A DNA stretch of 64,000 nucleotides from an uncultured Candidatus Melainabacteria bacterium (GTDB lineage: Bacteria > Cyanobacteriota > Vampirovibrionia > Gastranaerophilales > Gastranaerophilaceae), in assembly GCA_934700385.1 (NCBI GenBank), contig CAKUXO010000006.1, forward strand, positions 1-64,000, in the 5' to 3' direction. Of this stretch, positions 6,737 through 16,410 are shown piece by piece. The stretch's first letter is position 1. Each line of letters begins with the position of its first letter. A program made the translations under genes and the position numbers. The notes beneath the pieces were generated by a model that worked only from the letters and a program-made list of their open reading frames with translations, was not told the DNA's origin and did not search any database.

Positions 6737-8734
6737 TTAAAGAAATTTTGAAGAATAAATATTCACATAAATAAAATAAGATGAAAGAATTTTCTTAATG
6801 TAGTTTTTTGTTTCTAAATAAGGAATATTTTCAACAAATTCATCAATATCACCTGAAGCAATTAAAGGATTTTCAAGCCATTTTTTAACACTTCCGGGGC
6901 CTGCGTTATAAGCAAGAATTGAAAGATAAACATTGTTGTTAAATTCTTTTGTTAAATAGTTAAAATATTTCATGCCTGTTTTGATGTTGTTTTCTGGATT
7001 TAATAAATATGCAGTTGAAACATTTGTTTTTTCAATAAAACTAGCAGTCGGTTTCATTAATTGACTTAAACCAACAGCGCCCACGGAACTTTTTGCATTT
7101 TTATCAAAATGACTTTCTTCTCTTATTAAACTTAAAAATAAATATGGGCTAATTTTATAATCTTTTGCATAATAATTAACTATGTCTTCATAATTTACAG
7201 GATAAATTAATTTTAATTCTTTAGATGAAAAATTTAACTTATCTTTTTTTGTTTTTTCAGCTTCTGTGTCGCTTTCTGAAAAGTTTTTTAAAAATTCATC
7301 TTGTGCTAATTTAATTGAGCGAGGATAGTCTTGTTTTTTATTTAAAAGCCAAGATTGAATGTAAGGGTCATTGATTTTAAAATCTTCTAAAAGCGAATAT
7401 TCTTCATATTGAGCTAATTTATAAAGAAATTTATCTTTAAAAATGTTTTTTGAAATAGAATTTGTGTCGTAGCTTAAAATTTGTTTTTTAATTATGATGT
7501 TTTTTGCTTTTGAAGTTTTCAATTGCTTCATAGATAAAAACGAATAATAGCTTAAAGGATAGTCATCAATTATTTTGTAAAAAAGTTCTTTTGCTTGTTT
7601 GTTTCTTTTTTCTTTTAATAAAACTCTGCCATACCAATATGCAACCCTTGGTGCGTCTTGTGTTTGAGGGTATTTTAACATAAAGTTTTTTGCAATTTGT
7701 TCGCAAGTTGCGTATCTTGAAAGTTTATAATTATACCAAAAAATTTCCCAAGCTGAATTTGGTGCCCAAATAGAATCTGGATAATTTTTTACAATTGTTT
7801 CATACATTTTTATACTTCTAATTGATTTTGAAGCCTCTGCTAGGTTATATAAAATTGATGGCGCCGTTTTTTCATTTTTATAATTTGTATATAAATCTTG
7901 ATATAGCGCAACTTTATCTATTTTTGTTATGGCTTGAAGTCTGTTTATAGCGCTTGTTATGTCTTTTTCGTTGGCGTAATTATCTTCTAAACTAAGCCCT
8001 TTTAAAATGGTTTCTTTTTCAAGAGCTAAATTGCTATCTTTATAACACTTTGAAACGTTAAACCAATTTTTTGAAAAATCTGTTTTTAAATATGCCTCAA
8101 GAGCTTCTTTTTTCATTGAATTTTTTAAAAAAGCGTCCCCTATTATTTCAAAATCTTGGTCTGTTAAAATTTCTTTGTTATTTAATAATGTTTCAAGACT
8201 TGATTTAGCATATCTGCCTAAGGGCGCATGTTCAAGATAGCTTATATAGTATTCTTTTGCTAGGTTAATATCTTTTGATTTAATTAATTCAGCTAATTTA
8301 TAGCCGCTTGCAACGGCATAATCGTTTTGCGGGTAATTTTCATAGATGTATTTATATTTTTTCTTTGAGGGGGATTTTAATTCTTGGCTTAAAACCGCCT
8401 CATTATATAAAAGATAAGGTCTTATTGCTTTATTTTTAGATTTTTTTAAAAGTTTTTTAACTGTAGCATAAGCTGTTTTTTTATCAGATAAATTTGAAGC
8501 ACATTGAAATTGCTTTAAAAGAGCCAGTTCATAAATATTAGAATAGCCTTTAATTTGTTTAAAATTAAAATATGCGTCAGAATATTTTTCTTCTTGATAT
8601 AGCTTAGAACCTTGCTTATAAAGGCGGTTTGCGTCGTTTTCATATTTAAACTTAATTCCAAATATAACGCTAAAAGCTATAATTAAAGACAGCAAAAAAG
8701 CTGCGAAAATTAAAAAATTGTTGTTTTTGTTCAT
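6737..8734 (-). CDS. slt: Soluble-type lytic transglycosylase with TPR-like superhelix
   Basis: Cleaves the MurNAc-GlcNAc bond of peptidoglycan. The 665 residues begin with an N-terminal membrane anchor or signal (about 6-28, NFLIFAAFLLSLIIAFSVIF). A long alpha-helical repeat region resembling the Slt70 U-domain or TPR motifs spans about 30-500. The SLT catalytic domain lies at about 520-650. Catalytic Glu is E540 in REESHF, followed by VGAVGLSQLMKPTA and ILAYNAGPGSVKKWL, all family signatures. It is a single gene flanked by terminators. Likely periplasmic or anchored in the inner membrane. Confidence 0.93.
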   Translation of the reverse strand: MNKNNNFLIFAAFLLSLIIAFSVIFGIKFKYENDANRLYKQGSKLYQEEKYSDAYFNFKQIKGYSNIYELALLKQFQCASNLSDKKTAYATVKKLLKKSKNKAIRPYLLYNEAVLSQELKSPSKKKYKYIYENYPQNDYAVASGYKLAELIKSKDINLAKEYYISYLEHAPLGRYAKSSLETLLNNKEILTDQDFEIIGDAFLKNSMKKEALEAYLKTDFSKNWFNVSKCYKDSNLALEKETILKGLSLEDNYANEKDITSAINRLQAITKIDKVALYQDLYTNYKNEKTAPSILYNLAEASKSIRSIKMYETIVKNYPDSIWAPNSAWEIFWYNYKLSRYATCEQIAKNFMLKYPQTQDAPRVAYWYGRVLLKEKRNKQAKELFYKIIDDYPLSYYSFLSMKQLKTSKAKNIIIKKQILSYDTNSISKNIFKDKFLYKLAQYEEYSLLEDFKINDPYIQSWLLNKKQDYPRSIKLAQDEFLKNFSESDTEAEKTKKDKLNFSSKELKLIYPVNYEDIVNYYAKDYKISPYLFLSLIREESHFDKNAKSSVGAVGLSQLMKPTASFIEKTNVSTAYLLNPENNIKTGMKYFNYLTKEFNNNVYLSILAYNAGPGSVKKWLENPLIASGDIDEFVENIPYLETKNYIKKILSSYFIYVNIYSSKFL

Positions 8735-8780
8735 TCTTCCATACTATATTATTTTATATTTAAGGGCAAATTGTAAAGAT

Positions 8781-8814
8781 AAAAAAGCCTAAAAATAGAT
8801 ATTTTAGGCTTTTT
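8781..8814 (-). terminator. Rho-independent terminator (rubrerythrin transcript)
   Basis: An A-rich/T-rich flanked stem, AAAAAGCCTAAAA with its complement TTTTAGGCTTTTT, has a short loop. It works in either direction and lies 10 bases after the rubrerythrin stop. Confidence 0.8.
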
Positions 8815-8823
8815 AGGGTACAA

Positions 8824-9366
8824 TTAAAAGTTATTTTCACGAATGAAAAAATATGCTTCAGGATGAGCACACACAGGACAAGTTTTTGGTGCTGAAGTTG
8901 AATAAACTCCAAAACCACAGTTTGAACATTCCCAAGTTTGTTTTTCATCTCTTTTAAAAACTTCGTCGTTTTCTAGGTTATCAAGAAGTTTTTGATATCT
9001 TTTTTCGTGATGTTCTTCAATTGATGCAACGTGTTCAAATAATTGAGCAATTTCATCAAAACCTTCTTCTTTTGCTACTTTTGCAAAAGAAGGATACATT
9101 GAAACATGCTCATAATGTTCACCTTCTATGCAATCTTTAAGGTTTTCTTTTGTAGAATTTATTTCGCCTCCATTTAATAATTTAAACCAAATTTTAGCGT
9201 GTTCTTTTTCATTGTTTGCGGTTTCTTCAAAAATTTTGCTCATTTGAACAAAGCCATCTTTCTTAGCTTTTGAAGCGTAAAAAGTATATTTGTTTCTTGC
9301 TTTTGATTCTCCGCAAAAAGCTTCCCATAAATTCTTTTCTGTTTGAGAACCTTTTAGATTTTTCAT
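8824..9366 (-). CDS. Rubrerythrin
   Basis: Non-haem di-iron peroxidase that removes hydrogen peroxide in anaerobes, using electrons passed through rubredoxin. The 180 residues hold a four-helix ferritin-like domain with the iron-binding ExxH motifs (ETANNEKEHAK, EHVASIEEHHEKRY). The C-terminal rubredoxin-type zinc/iron site is CSNCG...CPVCAH. I start at MKNLKGSQTEKNL because AAAGGAG lies just before it. It begins two bases after the ileS stop and was probably transcribed with ileS. Marks an oxygen-sensitive lifestyle. Confidence 0.96.
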   Translation of the reverse strand: MKNLKGSQTEKNLWEAFCGESKARNKYTFYASKAKKDGFVQMSKIFEETANNEKEHAKIWFKLLNGGEINSTKENLKDCIEGEHYEHVSMYPSFAKVAKEEGFDEIAQLFEHVASIEEHHEKRYQKLLDNLENDEVFKRDEKQTWECSNCGFGVYSTSAPKTCPVCAHPEAYFFIRENNF

Positions 9367-9368
9367 TA

Positions 9369-12182
9369 TTACTCCTTTATTGCATCTTGGCAATCTTGAC
9401 AAATGCCATCTTGGTTTAATTCTCTATATTTCCAACAACGAGAGCATTTTTCACCTTTTGCTTTTGCAACTTTAACGCTGTAATCGTCTTGATTATATTC
9501 GCTTAAAGTTTCAAAGTTGGAAACATTTGAAGTATAAACGTGAGATACAATATATAAATCGCCCAATAGTTTAGAATATTTTTCTAGTAAGGATGATTTT
9601 TCTTTGTCATCTGATGTAATAACGATATCAACTTCAAGAGATGAGCCGATTTTTTTAGGTTCACAAGAGCGTAATGGTTCAATTGCTTTTGAAACAATTT
9701 CTCTTGTTTTAAGAATTTTTGAAAATTCTTCATCTAATTTATCATTAATCCATTCATCTTTTGCTTTTGGCCAATCAATTAAAAGAGCAGATTCTTTATT
9801 TTTAAGAGCTTGTGGCATATTCATCCAAACATCTTCTGCTTGATGAGGCATAACAGGAACCAAAATTGCAATTAATGTATGTAAAATTTCATACATAACT
9901 GTTTGACAAGCTCGTCTTGATAATGATTTTTTGCCTTTTGTATATAATCTATCTTTTACAATATCAAGATAGAAAGAGCTTAAATCGGCACTTGCAAAGT
10001 TTTGAAGATATTGAAAATATTTATAAAATTCATAAGTTTCAAATGAAGCATTTACATTTTCAATTAGTTTTGCAAGTTTTGAAAGTGCAAATTTATCTAT
10101 ATCTTCAAGTTCTTCATATTTTACATAGTCTTTCTTAGGGTCAAAATCGAAAAGATTACCTAATAAAAATCTCATTGTGTTTCTTGTTTTTTTGAAAACT
10201 TCAACAAGTTGTTTAATTAAATTATCTCCGATTTTAACATCGTTTCTGTAGTCAACACTTGCTGCCCAAAGTCTTAAGACATCGCAACCATAGATTTTAA
10301 TTACTTCTTGAGGGGTAACGATGTTGCCTAAAGATTTAGACATTTTTCTACCTTCGCCGTCTAAAACAAAGCCATGGGTTAAAACAGATTTATATGGTGC
10401 AACTCCATCAGTGGAAGTTGCAACTAATAAAGAAGATTGGAACCAGCCTCTGTGTTGGTCAGAGCCTTCTAGATACATATCTACAGGAATTACAGGGCTA
10501 CCATCTGTTTGAAATTCATCTTTTCTTTCTTTAACAACCGCACTCCAGCTTGAACCTGAATCAAACCAAACATCCATAATGTCGTTTTCTTTTTCAAATT
10601 CATCACATCCACATTCACATTTGAAGTCTTTTGGTAAGAAGTCTTTTGCTTCATATTTTACCCAAGCGTCAGATGATTCATTTTTGAATTTTTCAGAAAT
10701 TATTTTGATTGTTTCTTCATTGATAATTGGTTTTCCGCATTTTTTGCAATATAAAATTGGAATTGGTACACCCCAAGCACGTTGTCTTGAAATACACCAT
10801 TCAGAGCGATTTTCAACCATGTTTGAAATTCTTTTTTCGCCTGAAGCAGGATACCAGCTTACTTTTTTAATGTTTTCAAGAGCTAAATCTTTAAACATTG
10901 AAACTTTAACAAACCATTGAGGAGTGCTTCTATACATTACAGGATGTTTACATCTCCAACAATGCGGATAGCTGTGTGAAATTGTTTGAGATTTAATTAA
11001 AGCGCCACATTCTTTTAATTTATCAATTACAATTGCATTTCCTTTGTAATATGGTACACCTTTTAAATCAGGAACTTCATCTGTCCAACAACCTTTTGAA
11101 TCAAATGGAGAGAAAGTATCTAATCCATATTTTTGACCAGCTTCCCAGTCTTCTAAACCATGCCCTGGGGCAGTGTGAACAGAACCGGTACCAGCTTCAA
11201 GGGTAACGTGATCTCCTAAGATTAATAAAGATTTTTTATCGTATAATGGGTGTTTTGCTTCAAATTTTTCAAAATCAGAACCTTTAAGAGTTCCTAAAAC
11301 TTTAACATTTTCCCATTCAACTTCTTTTGTAAAGTTTTCAAGAAGTTCAGTTGCTACAAAATAATTTTCATTTTTATATTCAAAAATTGTGTAATCATAA
11401 CGAGCATTTAAACAAATACCAAGGTTAGATGGAATTGTCCAAGGAGTTGTTGTCCAAATAATTGAATATAATTTATTTTCTGATTTAATGCCTGCTTTTT
11501 CATAAAGTTTTTCATAATCAAGCATTTCAAATTTTACATAGATTGATTCAGAACTGATATCTTGATATTCAACTTCTGCTTCAGCTAAGGCTGTTTCACA
11601 ATCAGCACACCAATAAACAGGTTTTAAACCTTTTTGAACATAACCTTTTTTATACATCTGCCAGAAAAGCTCAACCTGATGTGCTTCAAATTCAGGCGCA
11701 ATTGTAACATAAGGGTGTTCCCAATCTCCTAAAACGCCAAGACGTTTGAAGTTTTCTTCTTGTCCTTTTAGGTTTTTTGCTGCAAACTCACGGCATTTTT
11801 GTCTTAATTCAAGAGGAGTTAGGGCACTTCTTCCGCCTTTAACATTTTTTACAACGGCATTTTCAATAGGAAGTCCGTGTGCGTCATACCCTGGAACATA
11901 AGGAGTATAAAAGCCTAATTGAGTTTTATATTTTAAAACGATATCTTTTAAAATTTTATTCATGGCATGCCCGATATGAATTTTATCTGAGCTTAAATAT
12001 GGAGGTCCGTCATGAAGAATAAAGCTTTTATTTCCTTTATTTTTTTCTAACATTTTTTCATAAATTTTATTATCATTCCAAAATTTTTGAATTTCAATTT
12101 CTCTGTTTGCAGCGTTAGCACGCATTGCAAGGCTAGTGGATGGTAAGTTTAAGGTGTCTTTAAATTGTTTCTCGTTACTCAT
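9369..12182 (-). CDS. ileS: Isoleucyl-tRNA synthetase
   Basis: Class I synthetase that charges tRNA-Ile and edits misactivated valine. The 937 residues match the bacterial-type enzyme. Visible are the HIGH motif (HIGHAMNK), WTTTPWTIPSNLG and GTGSVHTAPGHG of the CP1 editing domain, the KMSKS loop (KMSKSLGN), and a C-terminal zinc finger (CSRCW...CQDCQ). A probable rubrerythrin co-transcript follows. The upstream region is shared with the divergent secA gene. A T-box was looked for in the 160-base upstream gap and not seen. Confidence 0.97.
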   Translation of the reverse strand: MSNEKQFKDTLNLPSTSLAMRANAANREIEIQKFWNDNKIYEKMLEKNKGNKSFILHDGPPYLSSDKIHIGHAMNKILKDIVLKYKTQLGFYTPYVPGYDAHGLPIENAVVKNVKGGRSALTPLELRQKCREFAAKNLKGQEENFKRLGVLGDWEHPYVTIAPEFEAHQVELFWQMYKKGYVQKGLKPVYWCADCETALAEAEVEYQDISSESIYVKFEMLDYEKLYEKAGIKSENKLYSIIWTTTPWTIPSNLGICLNARYDYTIFEYKNENYFVATELLENFTKEVEWENVKVLGTLKGSDFEKFEAKHPLYDKKSLLILGDHVTLEAGTGSVHTAPGHGLEDWEAGQKYGLDTFSPFDSKGCWTDEVPDLKGVPYYKGNAIVIDKLKECGALIKSQTISHSYPHCWRCKHPVMYRSTPQWFVKVSMFKDLALENIKKVSWYPASGEKRISNMVENRSEWCISRQRAWGVPIPILYCKKCGKPIINEETIKIISEKFKNESSDAWVKYEAKDFLPKDFKCECGCDEFEKENDIMDVWFDSGSSWSAVVKERKDEFQTDGSPVIPVDMYLEGSDQHRGWFQSSLLVATSTDGVAPYKSVLTHGFVLDGEGRKMSKSLGNIVTPQEVIKIYGCDVLRLWAASVDYRNDVKIGDNLIKQLVEVFKKTRNTMRFLLGNLFDFDPKKDYVKYEELEDIDKFALSKLAKLIENVNASFETYEFYKYFQYLQNFASADLSSFYLDIVKDRLYTKGKKSLSRRACQTVMYEILHTLIAILVPVMPHQAEDVWMNMPQALKNKESALLIDWPKAKDEWINDKLDEEFSKILKTREIVSKAIEPLRSCEPKKIGSSLEVDIVITSDDKEKSSLLEKYSKLLGDLYIVSHVYTSNVSNFETLSEYNQDDYSVKVAKAKGEKCSRCWKYRELNQDGICQDCQDAIKE

Positions 12183-12344
12183 TTTTAATCCTCTAAATAA
12201 TATTGTTGTTTTGGATTATACTACAAAATAAAAACCGAAAAAAGTAAAAATATATCCACGAGGGCAATTTGTTACTAAAATTATTTTTATGGTATGATTA
12301 AAATTGCAATAAAAATAATAAATCCAAGGGGAGAATTTAATAAA

Positions 12345-14981
12345 ATGGCATTAATCGATATTCTTTTGAAAATTTTTAAAGATCCAAATGTTAGAAAAAT
12401 CAATAAAATCATGCCGATTGTTGATAGAATTAACGAGTTTGAAGAAGAATTTTCAAAATTAACAGATGAAGAATTGAAAGCCAAAACTCAAGAATTTAAA
12501 GAAATAATTGCTAAAAGACCAACTTCAAATGATATCAAAGAAGATAGAAAACTTGAAAAGCAAGCTCTTGATGAAATTCTTCCTGAAGCGTTTGCAACTG
12601 TTAGAGAAGCGGGTAAACGTGTTTTAAATCTTCGCCATTTTGATGTTCAATTAATAGGTGGAATTTTTCTTCATGAAGGTCATATTGCTGAAATGAGAAC
12701 AGGGGAAGGTAAAACTCTTGTTGCAACTTTGCCTGCTTATCTTAATGCCTTAACAGGTAAAGGGGTTCACGTTATCACTGTAAATGATTATCTAGCAAAA
12801 CGTGACAGAGATTGGATGGGCAGAATTTATGAATTTTTAGGCTTAAGCGTTGGTGTTATTTTATCAAGCGGTGAATATAACAGCTATGAAAATAAAAAAG
12901 AAGCCTATAGATGCGATATTACTTATGGAACAAATAATGAATTTGGTTTTGATTATTTAAGAGATAATATGGCTTCTGATATCAATTCTTTAGTTCAAAG
13001 ACCTTATAACTACGCTATTATCGATGAAGTCGATTCAATTTTAATTGATGAAGCAAGAACACCTTTAATTATTTCAGGCAGACTTGAAAAATCTGCTCAA
13101 ACATATCAACTTATGGCAAAAATTGCCCCATTGTTAAATAAAGATGAAGATTATGAAGTTGATGAAAAAAATAAAAACATAATTTACACAGAGCAAGGTG
13201 TAATTAAAGCTGAAAAACTTTTAAATACAAAAGAGCTTTTTGATGTAAAAACTCAATATGCCCACTATCTTCTTCAAGCCTTAAAAGCAAAAGAGTTATT
13301 TGTAAAAGATACAGATTACGTTGTAAAAGATGGTCAAGTTATGATTGTTGACGAATTTACAGGTCGTATTATGGATGGCAGGCGCTGGTCTGAAGGGTTA
13401 CACCAAGCAATTGAAGCAAAAGAAGGAGTTAAAATTCAAGATGAAACTCAAACCCTTGCTTCAATCACTTTCCAAAATCTTTTCAGATTATATCCTAAAC
13501 TTTCAGGCATGACGGGTACTGCTATGACTGAAGAAGCTGAATTTGGAAAGATTTACAATCTTCCTGTAACTCAAATACCTACAAATAAAGAAGACAAAAG
13601 AATTAATTATCCTGATGTAATTTATAAAACAAAACTAAAAAAATATGAATATGTTGCAAAAGAAATTGAACAAATGGCTAAAATAGGTAGGCCTACCTTG
13701 GTTGGTACAATTTCAATTGAAAAATCAGAATACTTATCTTCTTTACTTAAAAGAATGGGAATTAAACATAACGTTCTAAACGCTAAACACCATGAAAAAG
13801 AAGCGTATATCATCGCCCAAGCAGGAAGAAAAGGTGCTGTTACAATTGCAACTAATATGGCTGGTCGTGGTACAGATATTCTTTTAGGGGGTAATGCCGA
13901 ATATCTTGCAAAAGAAGATCTTGAAAAAAGAAAAATAACAAAAGATAACCCTAATTATGAAGCGCTTAAAGATGAAGCCTTAGAAAACGCTAGAAAAATC
14001 ACCCAAAAAGAACATGATGAAGTTGTTGAGCTTGGTGGTTTACATGTAATAGGAACAGAGCGCCACGAATCTCGCAGAATTGACAACCAATTAAGGGGTC
14101 GTGCTGCTCGTCAAGGTGACCCTGGGTCAACAAAATTTTTCTTATCTTTAGAAGATGATTTAATGAGAATTTTCGGTGGTGAAAAAATTGCTCAGTTAAT
14201 GACTATGTTAAATGTTGATGATGATACTGCTATTGAAAATGTTTTAATTACAAGACAAATTGAATCTGCTCAAAAGAAAGTTGAAACATATCACTTTGAC
14301 ATAAGAAAATCTGTTTTAGAATATGATGATGTTATGAACATCCAAAGAGAAAAATTCTATTATCAAAGAAGAAGGGTTTTAGCTTCTGAAAACTTACAAT
14401 CTGATATTAAATTTATGATGTCAAAAGAGGTTGATAGAATTATTGCTCAATATATAAGTAAAGATATGTCCCCACAAGAATATGTTTGGGATGATTTAGT
14501 TATGTTAATTAAAGAATACGTAAGTATTTTCCCTCAACTTAAAGATAGAGTTTCGGCTGATGATATTAAAGATTTAAGATTTTCTGAAATTAATGAAAAA
14601 TTAAACACCCTTTCAAAAGAATGTTATAGAGAATTTGAAATTGAAACAATTAACAGCTTTAATGAAATGATGACAAAATATTATGGGGATGATTTTGTTA
14701 AGCAAGAACCATTTAAAGATGATAATATCGTGCGTCATGTTGAAAAAGATATTTTACTACAGGTGGTTGACGCAAGCTGGATTGACCATTTAGGAAATAT
14801 TGATATGCTTAAAGATTCAATTGGGCTTGTTGCTTATGGTCAAAAAGACCCATTAATTGAATATAAAAAAGAAGCATATAATCTATTTAATGCGCTTATG
14901 GCTGAAATTCAATCTCAAACAATTCAACATTTATTTAGGGCGAAATTTGGCGTTCAAGTTTATGATGAAACTCAAGCCTAA
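12345..14981 (+). CDS. secA: Preprotein translocase ATPase SecA
   Basis: Motor that drives unfolded preproteins through SecYEG. The 878 residues start at MALIDILLKIFKDPN. I prefer this ATG to one 17 codons upstream because AAGGGGAG lies before it and the upstream residues are not SecA-like. Seen are Walker A (MRTGEGKTL), DEAD-type DEVDSILIDEARTPLI, GTDILLGGN and RIDNQLRGRAARQGDPGS. The C-terminus ends at VQVYDETQA, so the zinc-binding SecB/ribosome-docking tail of many SecAs is absent. secD and secF occur elsewhere in the window. Confidence 0.97.
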   Translation: MALIDILLKIFKDPNVRKINKIMPIVDRINEFEEEFSKLTDEELKAKTQEFKEIIAKRPTSNDIKEDRKLEKQALDEILPEAFATVREAGKRVLNLRHFDVQLIGGIFLHEGHIAEMRTGEGKTLVATLPAYLNALTGKGVHVITVNDYLAKRDRDWMGRIYEFLGLSVGVILSSGEYNSYENKKEAYRCDITYGTNNEFGFDYLRDNMASDINSLVQRPYNYAIIDEVDSILIDEARTPLIISGRLEKSAQTYQLMAKIAPLLNKDEDYEVDEKNKNIIYTEQGVIKAEKLLNTKELFDVKTQYAHYLLQALKAKELFVKDTDYVVKDGQVMIVDEFTGRIMDGRRWSEGLHQAIEAKEGVKIQDETQTLASITFQNLFRLYPKLSGMTGTAMTEEAEFGKIYNLPVTQIPTNKEDKRINYPDVIYKTKLKKYEYVAKEIEQMAKIGRPTLVGTISIEKSEYLSSLLKRMGIKHNVLNAKHHEKEAYIIAQAGRKGAVTIATNMAGRGTDILLGGNAEYLAKEDLEKRKITKDNPNYEALKDEALENARKITQKEHDEVVELGGLHVIGTERHESRRIDNQLRGRAARQGDPGSTKFFLSLEDDLMRIFGGEKIAQLMTMLNVDDDTAIENVLITRQIESAQKKVETYHFDIRKSVLEYDDVMNIQREKFYYQRRRVLASENLQSDIKFMMSKEVDRIIAQYISKDMSPQEYVWDDLVMLIKEYVSIFPQLKDRVSADDIKDLRFSEINEKLNTLSKECYREFEIETINSFNEMMTKYYGDDFVKQEPFKDDNIVRHVEKDILLQVVDASWIDHLGNIDMLKDSIGLVAYGQKDPLIEYKKEAYNLFNALMAEIQSQTIQHLFRAKFGVQVYDETQA

Positions 14982-15013
14982 AAATTATTAAAAGTTAACA
15001 AAAGGGCAATTTT

Positions 15014-15057
15014 CTTTTCAAAAAATACTTTATTAAAATAAGGATATTTTTGAAAAG
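15014..15057 (+). promoter_or_regulatory. Imperfect hairpin just before the Het-C-like start
   Basis: CTTTTCAAAAAATA at 15014-15027 can pair with TATTTTTGAAAAG at 15045-15057, leaving one bulged A. The right arm ends next to the AGAGG ribosome site of the TTG-started gene at 15066. It might limit translation, or end secA transcripts weakly; no T run follows on the + strand. Confidence 0.35.
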
Positions 15058-15065
15058 AGGATGTT

Positions 15066-15893
15066 TTGATAGGAAAGAATCATAGAGCAATAACATATAA
15101 TGCGCTTGAAAATAGTATGAATTCAAGTGCCGTTAAATATAGCGCTTATGGAAATCTTGATTCTGATAAAGCGCCTCGTAAATCTGTAAAAAATGTCACT
15201 GATGGCTATTCAATTAATGCTCAACATTCTAATAATACATCTTTGGCTGATTGCAGTAATTTTTTAAGTGATGCTAATCAGGTTGTGATGGATGATTTTA
15301 AAGAAGCCTTAAAGGCTGATGATAATTCAAAAGATGAACTTTATAATCAAGCCTTTTATGACTTTGGAAGAATGATTCATTCTATTCAGGATTTTTATTC
15401 TCACACTAATTGGATTAATGAAAATCCTGATGGTGTGGCACTTTGGGATGAAAGTGAAAACGCTAATATTGATAACCCTGATAATTTTATAACTTCTCAT
15501 TATACTCAAGTCGGTCAGTTTTTTACAAAAATTTGGCCGTTTACTCGTAAATATTTAGAAAATAATTATGAATCTGTGTATAAAGAAGGTTTAGATTCCT
15601 TATCTCATTATGAACTTAATAAAGATGAAAAAGGCACATTAGCGGATGAACTCTTTGAAAAAAATGAGGGAAAATCCGGATATGAACTAGCAGCGCAAGA
15701 CGCAACCGAGCATACTAAGCAAAAATGGGACGATGTTTTATCTCAATTAAAAAGTTCGCTTAGCGATGAAGAATATAAAGAATTATTAAAAGATATTGAA
15801 AATTTTAGCTCTGAAACAGACGAGTCTGACGAAGCCAGACTCGAATTTAGAAAGAATTTTAACGCTGATATGAAAGAATTAGCTGATGACTAA
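15066..15893 (+). CDS. Het-C / zinc phospholipase C-like protein
   Basis: A 275-residue protein with the core of the Het-C family, which is related to the all-helical zinc-dependent phospholipase C / P1-nuclease fold. It has KNHRAITYNAL at the N-terminus and FGRMIHSIQDFYSHTNWINE at about 100-118, where H105, D109 and H113 are the expected metal ligands. The start is TTG with AGAGG in front; an ATG five bases upstream runs into a stop at once. No signal peptide is seen, which is unusual for a phospholipase. The 3' end overlaps ilvN tail to tail by 15 bases. Activity on lipids is a family-based guess. Confidence 0.72.
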   Translation: MIGKNHRAITYNALENSMNSSAVKYSAYGNLDSDKAPRKSVKNVTDGYSINAQHSNNTSLADCSNFLSDANQVVMDDFKEALKADDNSKDELYNQAFYDFGRMIHSIQDFYSHTNWINENPDGVALWDESENANIDNPDNFITSHYTQVGQFFTKIWPFTRKYLENNYESVYKEGLDSLSHYELNKDEKGTLADELFEKNEGKSGYELAAQDATEHTKQKWDDVLSQLKSSLSDEEYKELLKDIENFSSETDESDEARLEFRKNFNADMKELADD

Positions 15894-16409
15894 TTCTTCA
15901 TTTTTTTGTTTTTTAAAGCAAGAAAATTGTGTTCCTTTTGTTATTGCAACTTTTCCTGAACGCACAAATTCTTTAATGCCATAAGGGCGAATTAATTCAG
16001 CGAATGTTTGAACTTTTTTCTCGTCACCGTCAATTTTAACGGTATAGATTTTGTCGTTTACATCCATAATGGTAGCGCCTGCTTGGGTTACAATGTTGAA
16101 AAATTCAGGTCTTTTTTCGTCACTTACACTAACTTTAATAAGTCCAATTTCATATTCAATAGCGTCACCGATTGATAAATTAGCAACTTTAATAACAGGA
16201 ATTAATCTATTTAATTGTTTGCAAATCTGCTCAATTACATCATCATCTGCAATTGTTACAATTGTAATTCTTGAATAAATGCTATCAAGAGCAGGGGCAA
16301 CAGTTAAACTTTCAATGTTATAACCACGTCCTGAAAAAAGGTCAACAATGCGTGATAATACGCCAACTTCATTTGAAACAAGAACTGATATTGTGTGACT
16401 ATTTGTCAT
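15879..16409 (-). CDS. ilvN: Acetolactate synthase small (regulatory) subunit
   Basis: Regulatory ACT-domain subunit that gives acetolactate synthase its valine feedback inhibition and raises its activity. The 176 residues show the N-terminal ACT domain (HTISVLVSNEVGVLSRIVDLFSGRGYNIESLTVAP, read in segments, residues 4-40) and the C-terminal ALS_ss domain. It starts one base after the ilvB stop, so the pair is translated together. The 3' end overlaps the opposing Het-C-like gene. Confidence 0.96.
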   Translation of the reverse strand: MTNSHTISVLVSNEVGVLSRIVDLFSGRGYNIESLTVAPALDSIYSRITIVTIADDDVIEQICKQLNRLIPVIKVANLSIGDAIEYEIGLIKVSVSDEKRPEFFNIVTQAGATIMDVNDKIYTVKIDGDEKKVQTFAELIRPYGIKEFVRSGKVAITKGTQFSCFKKQKNEELVIS

Positions 16410-16410
16410 A

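Noticed and set aside
10579..10920. 113-codon open frame antisense to ileS
   Set aside because: It mirrors the codon pattern of ileS, has no ribosome site and no recognisable protein.
12294..12344. Upstream ATG for secA adding 17 residues
   Set aside because: The added residues are not SecA-like and the ribosome site AAGGGGAG lies inside this stretch, serving the ATG at 12345.
12183..12344. T-box riboswitch before ileS
   Set aside because: No T-box core (TGGNACCGCG-like) or specifier stem was seen in this short AT-rich gap.
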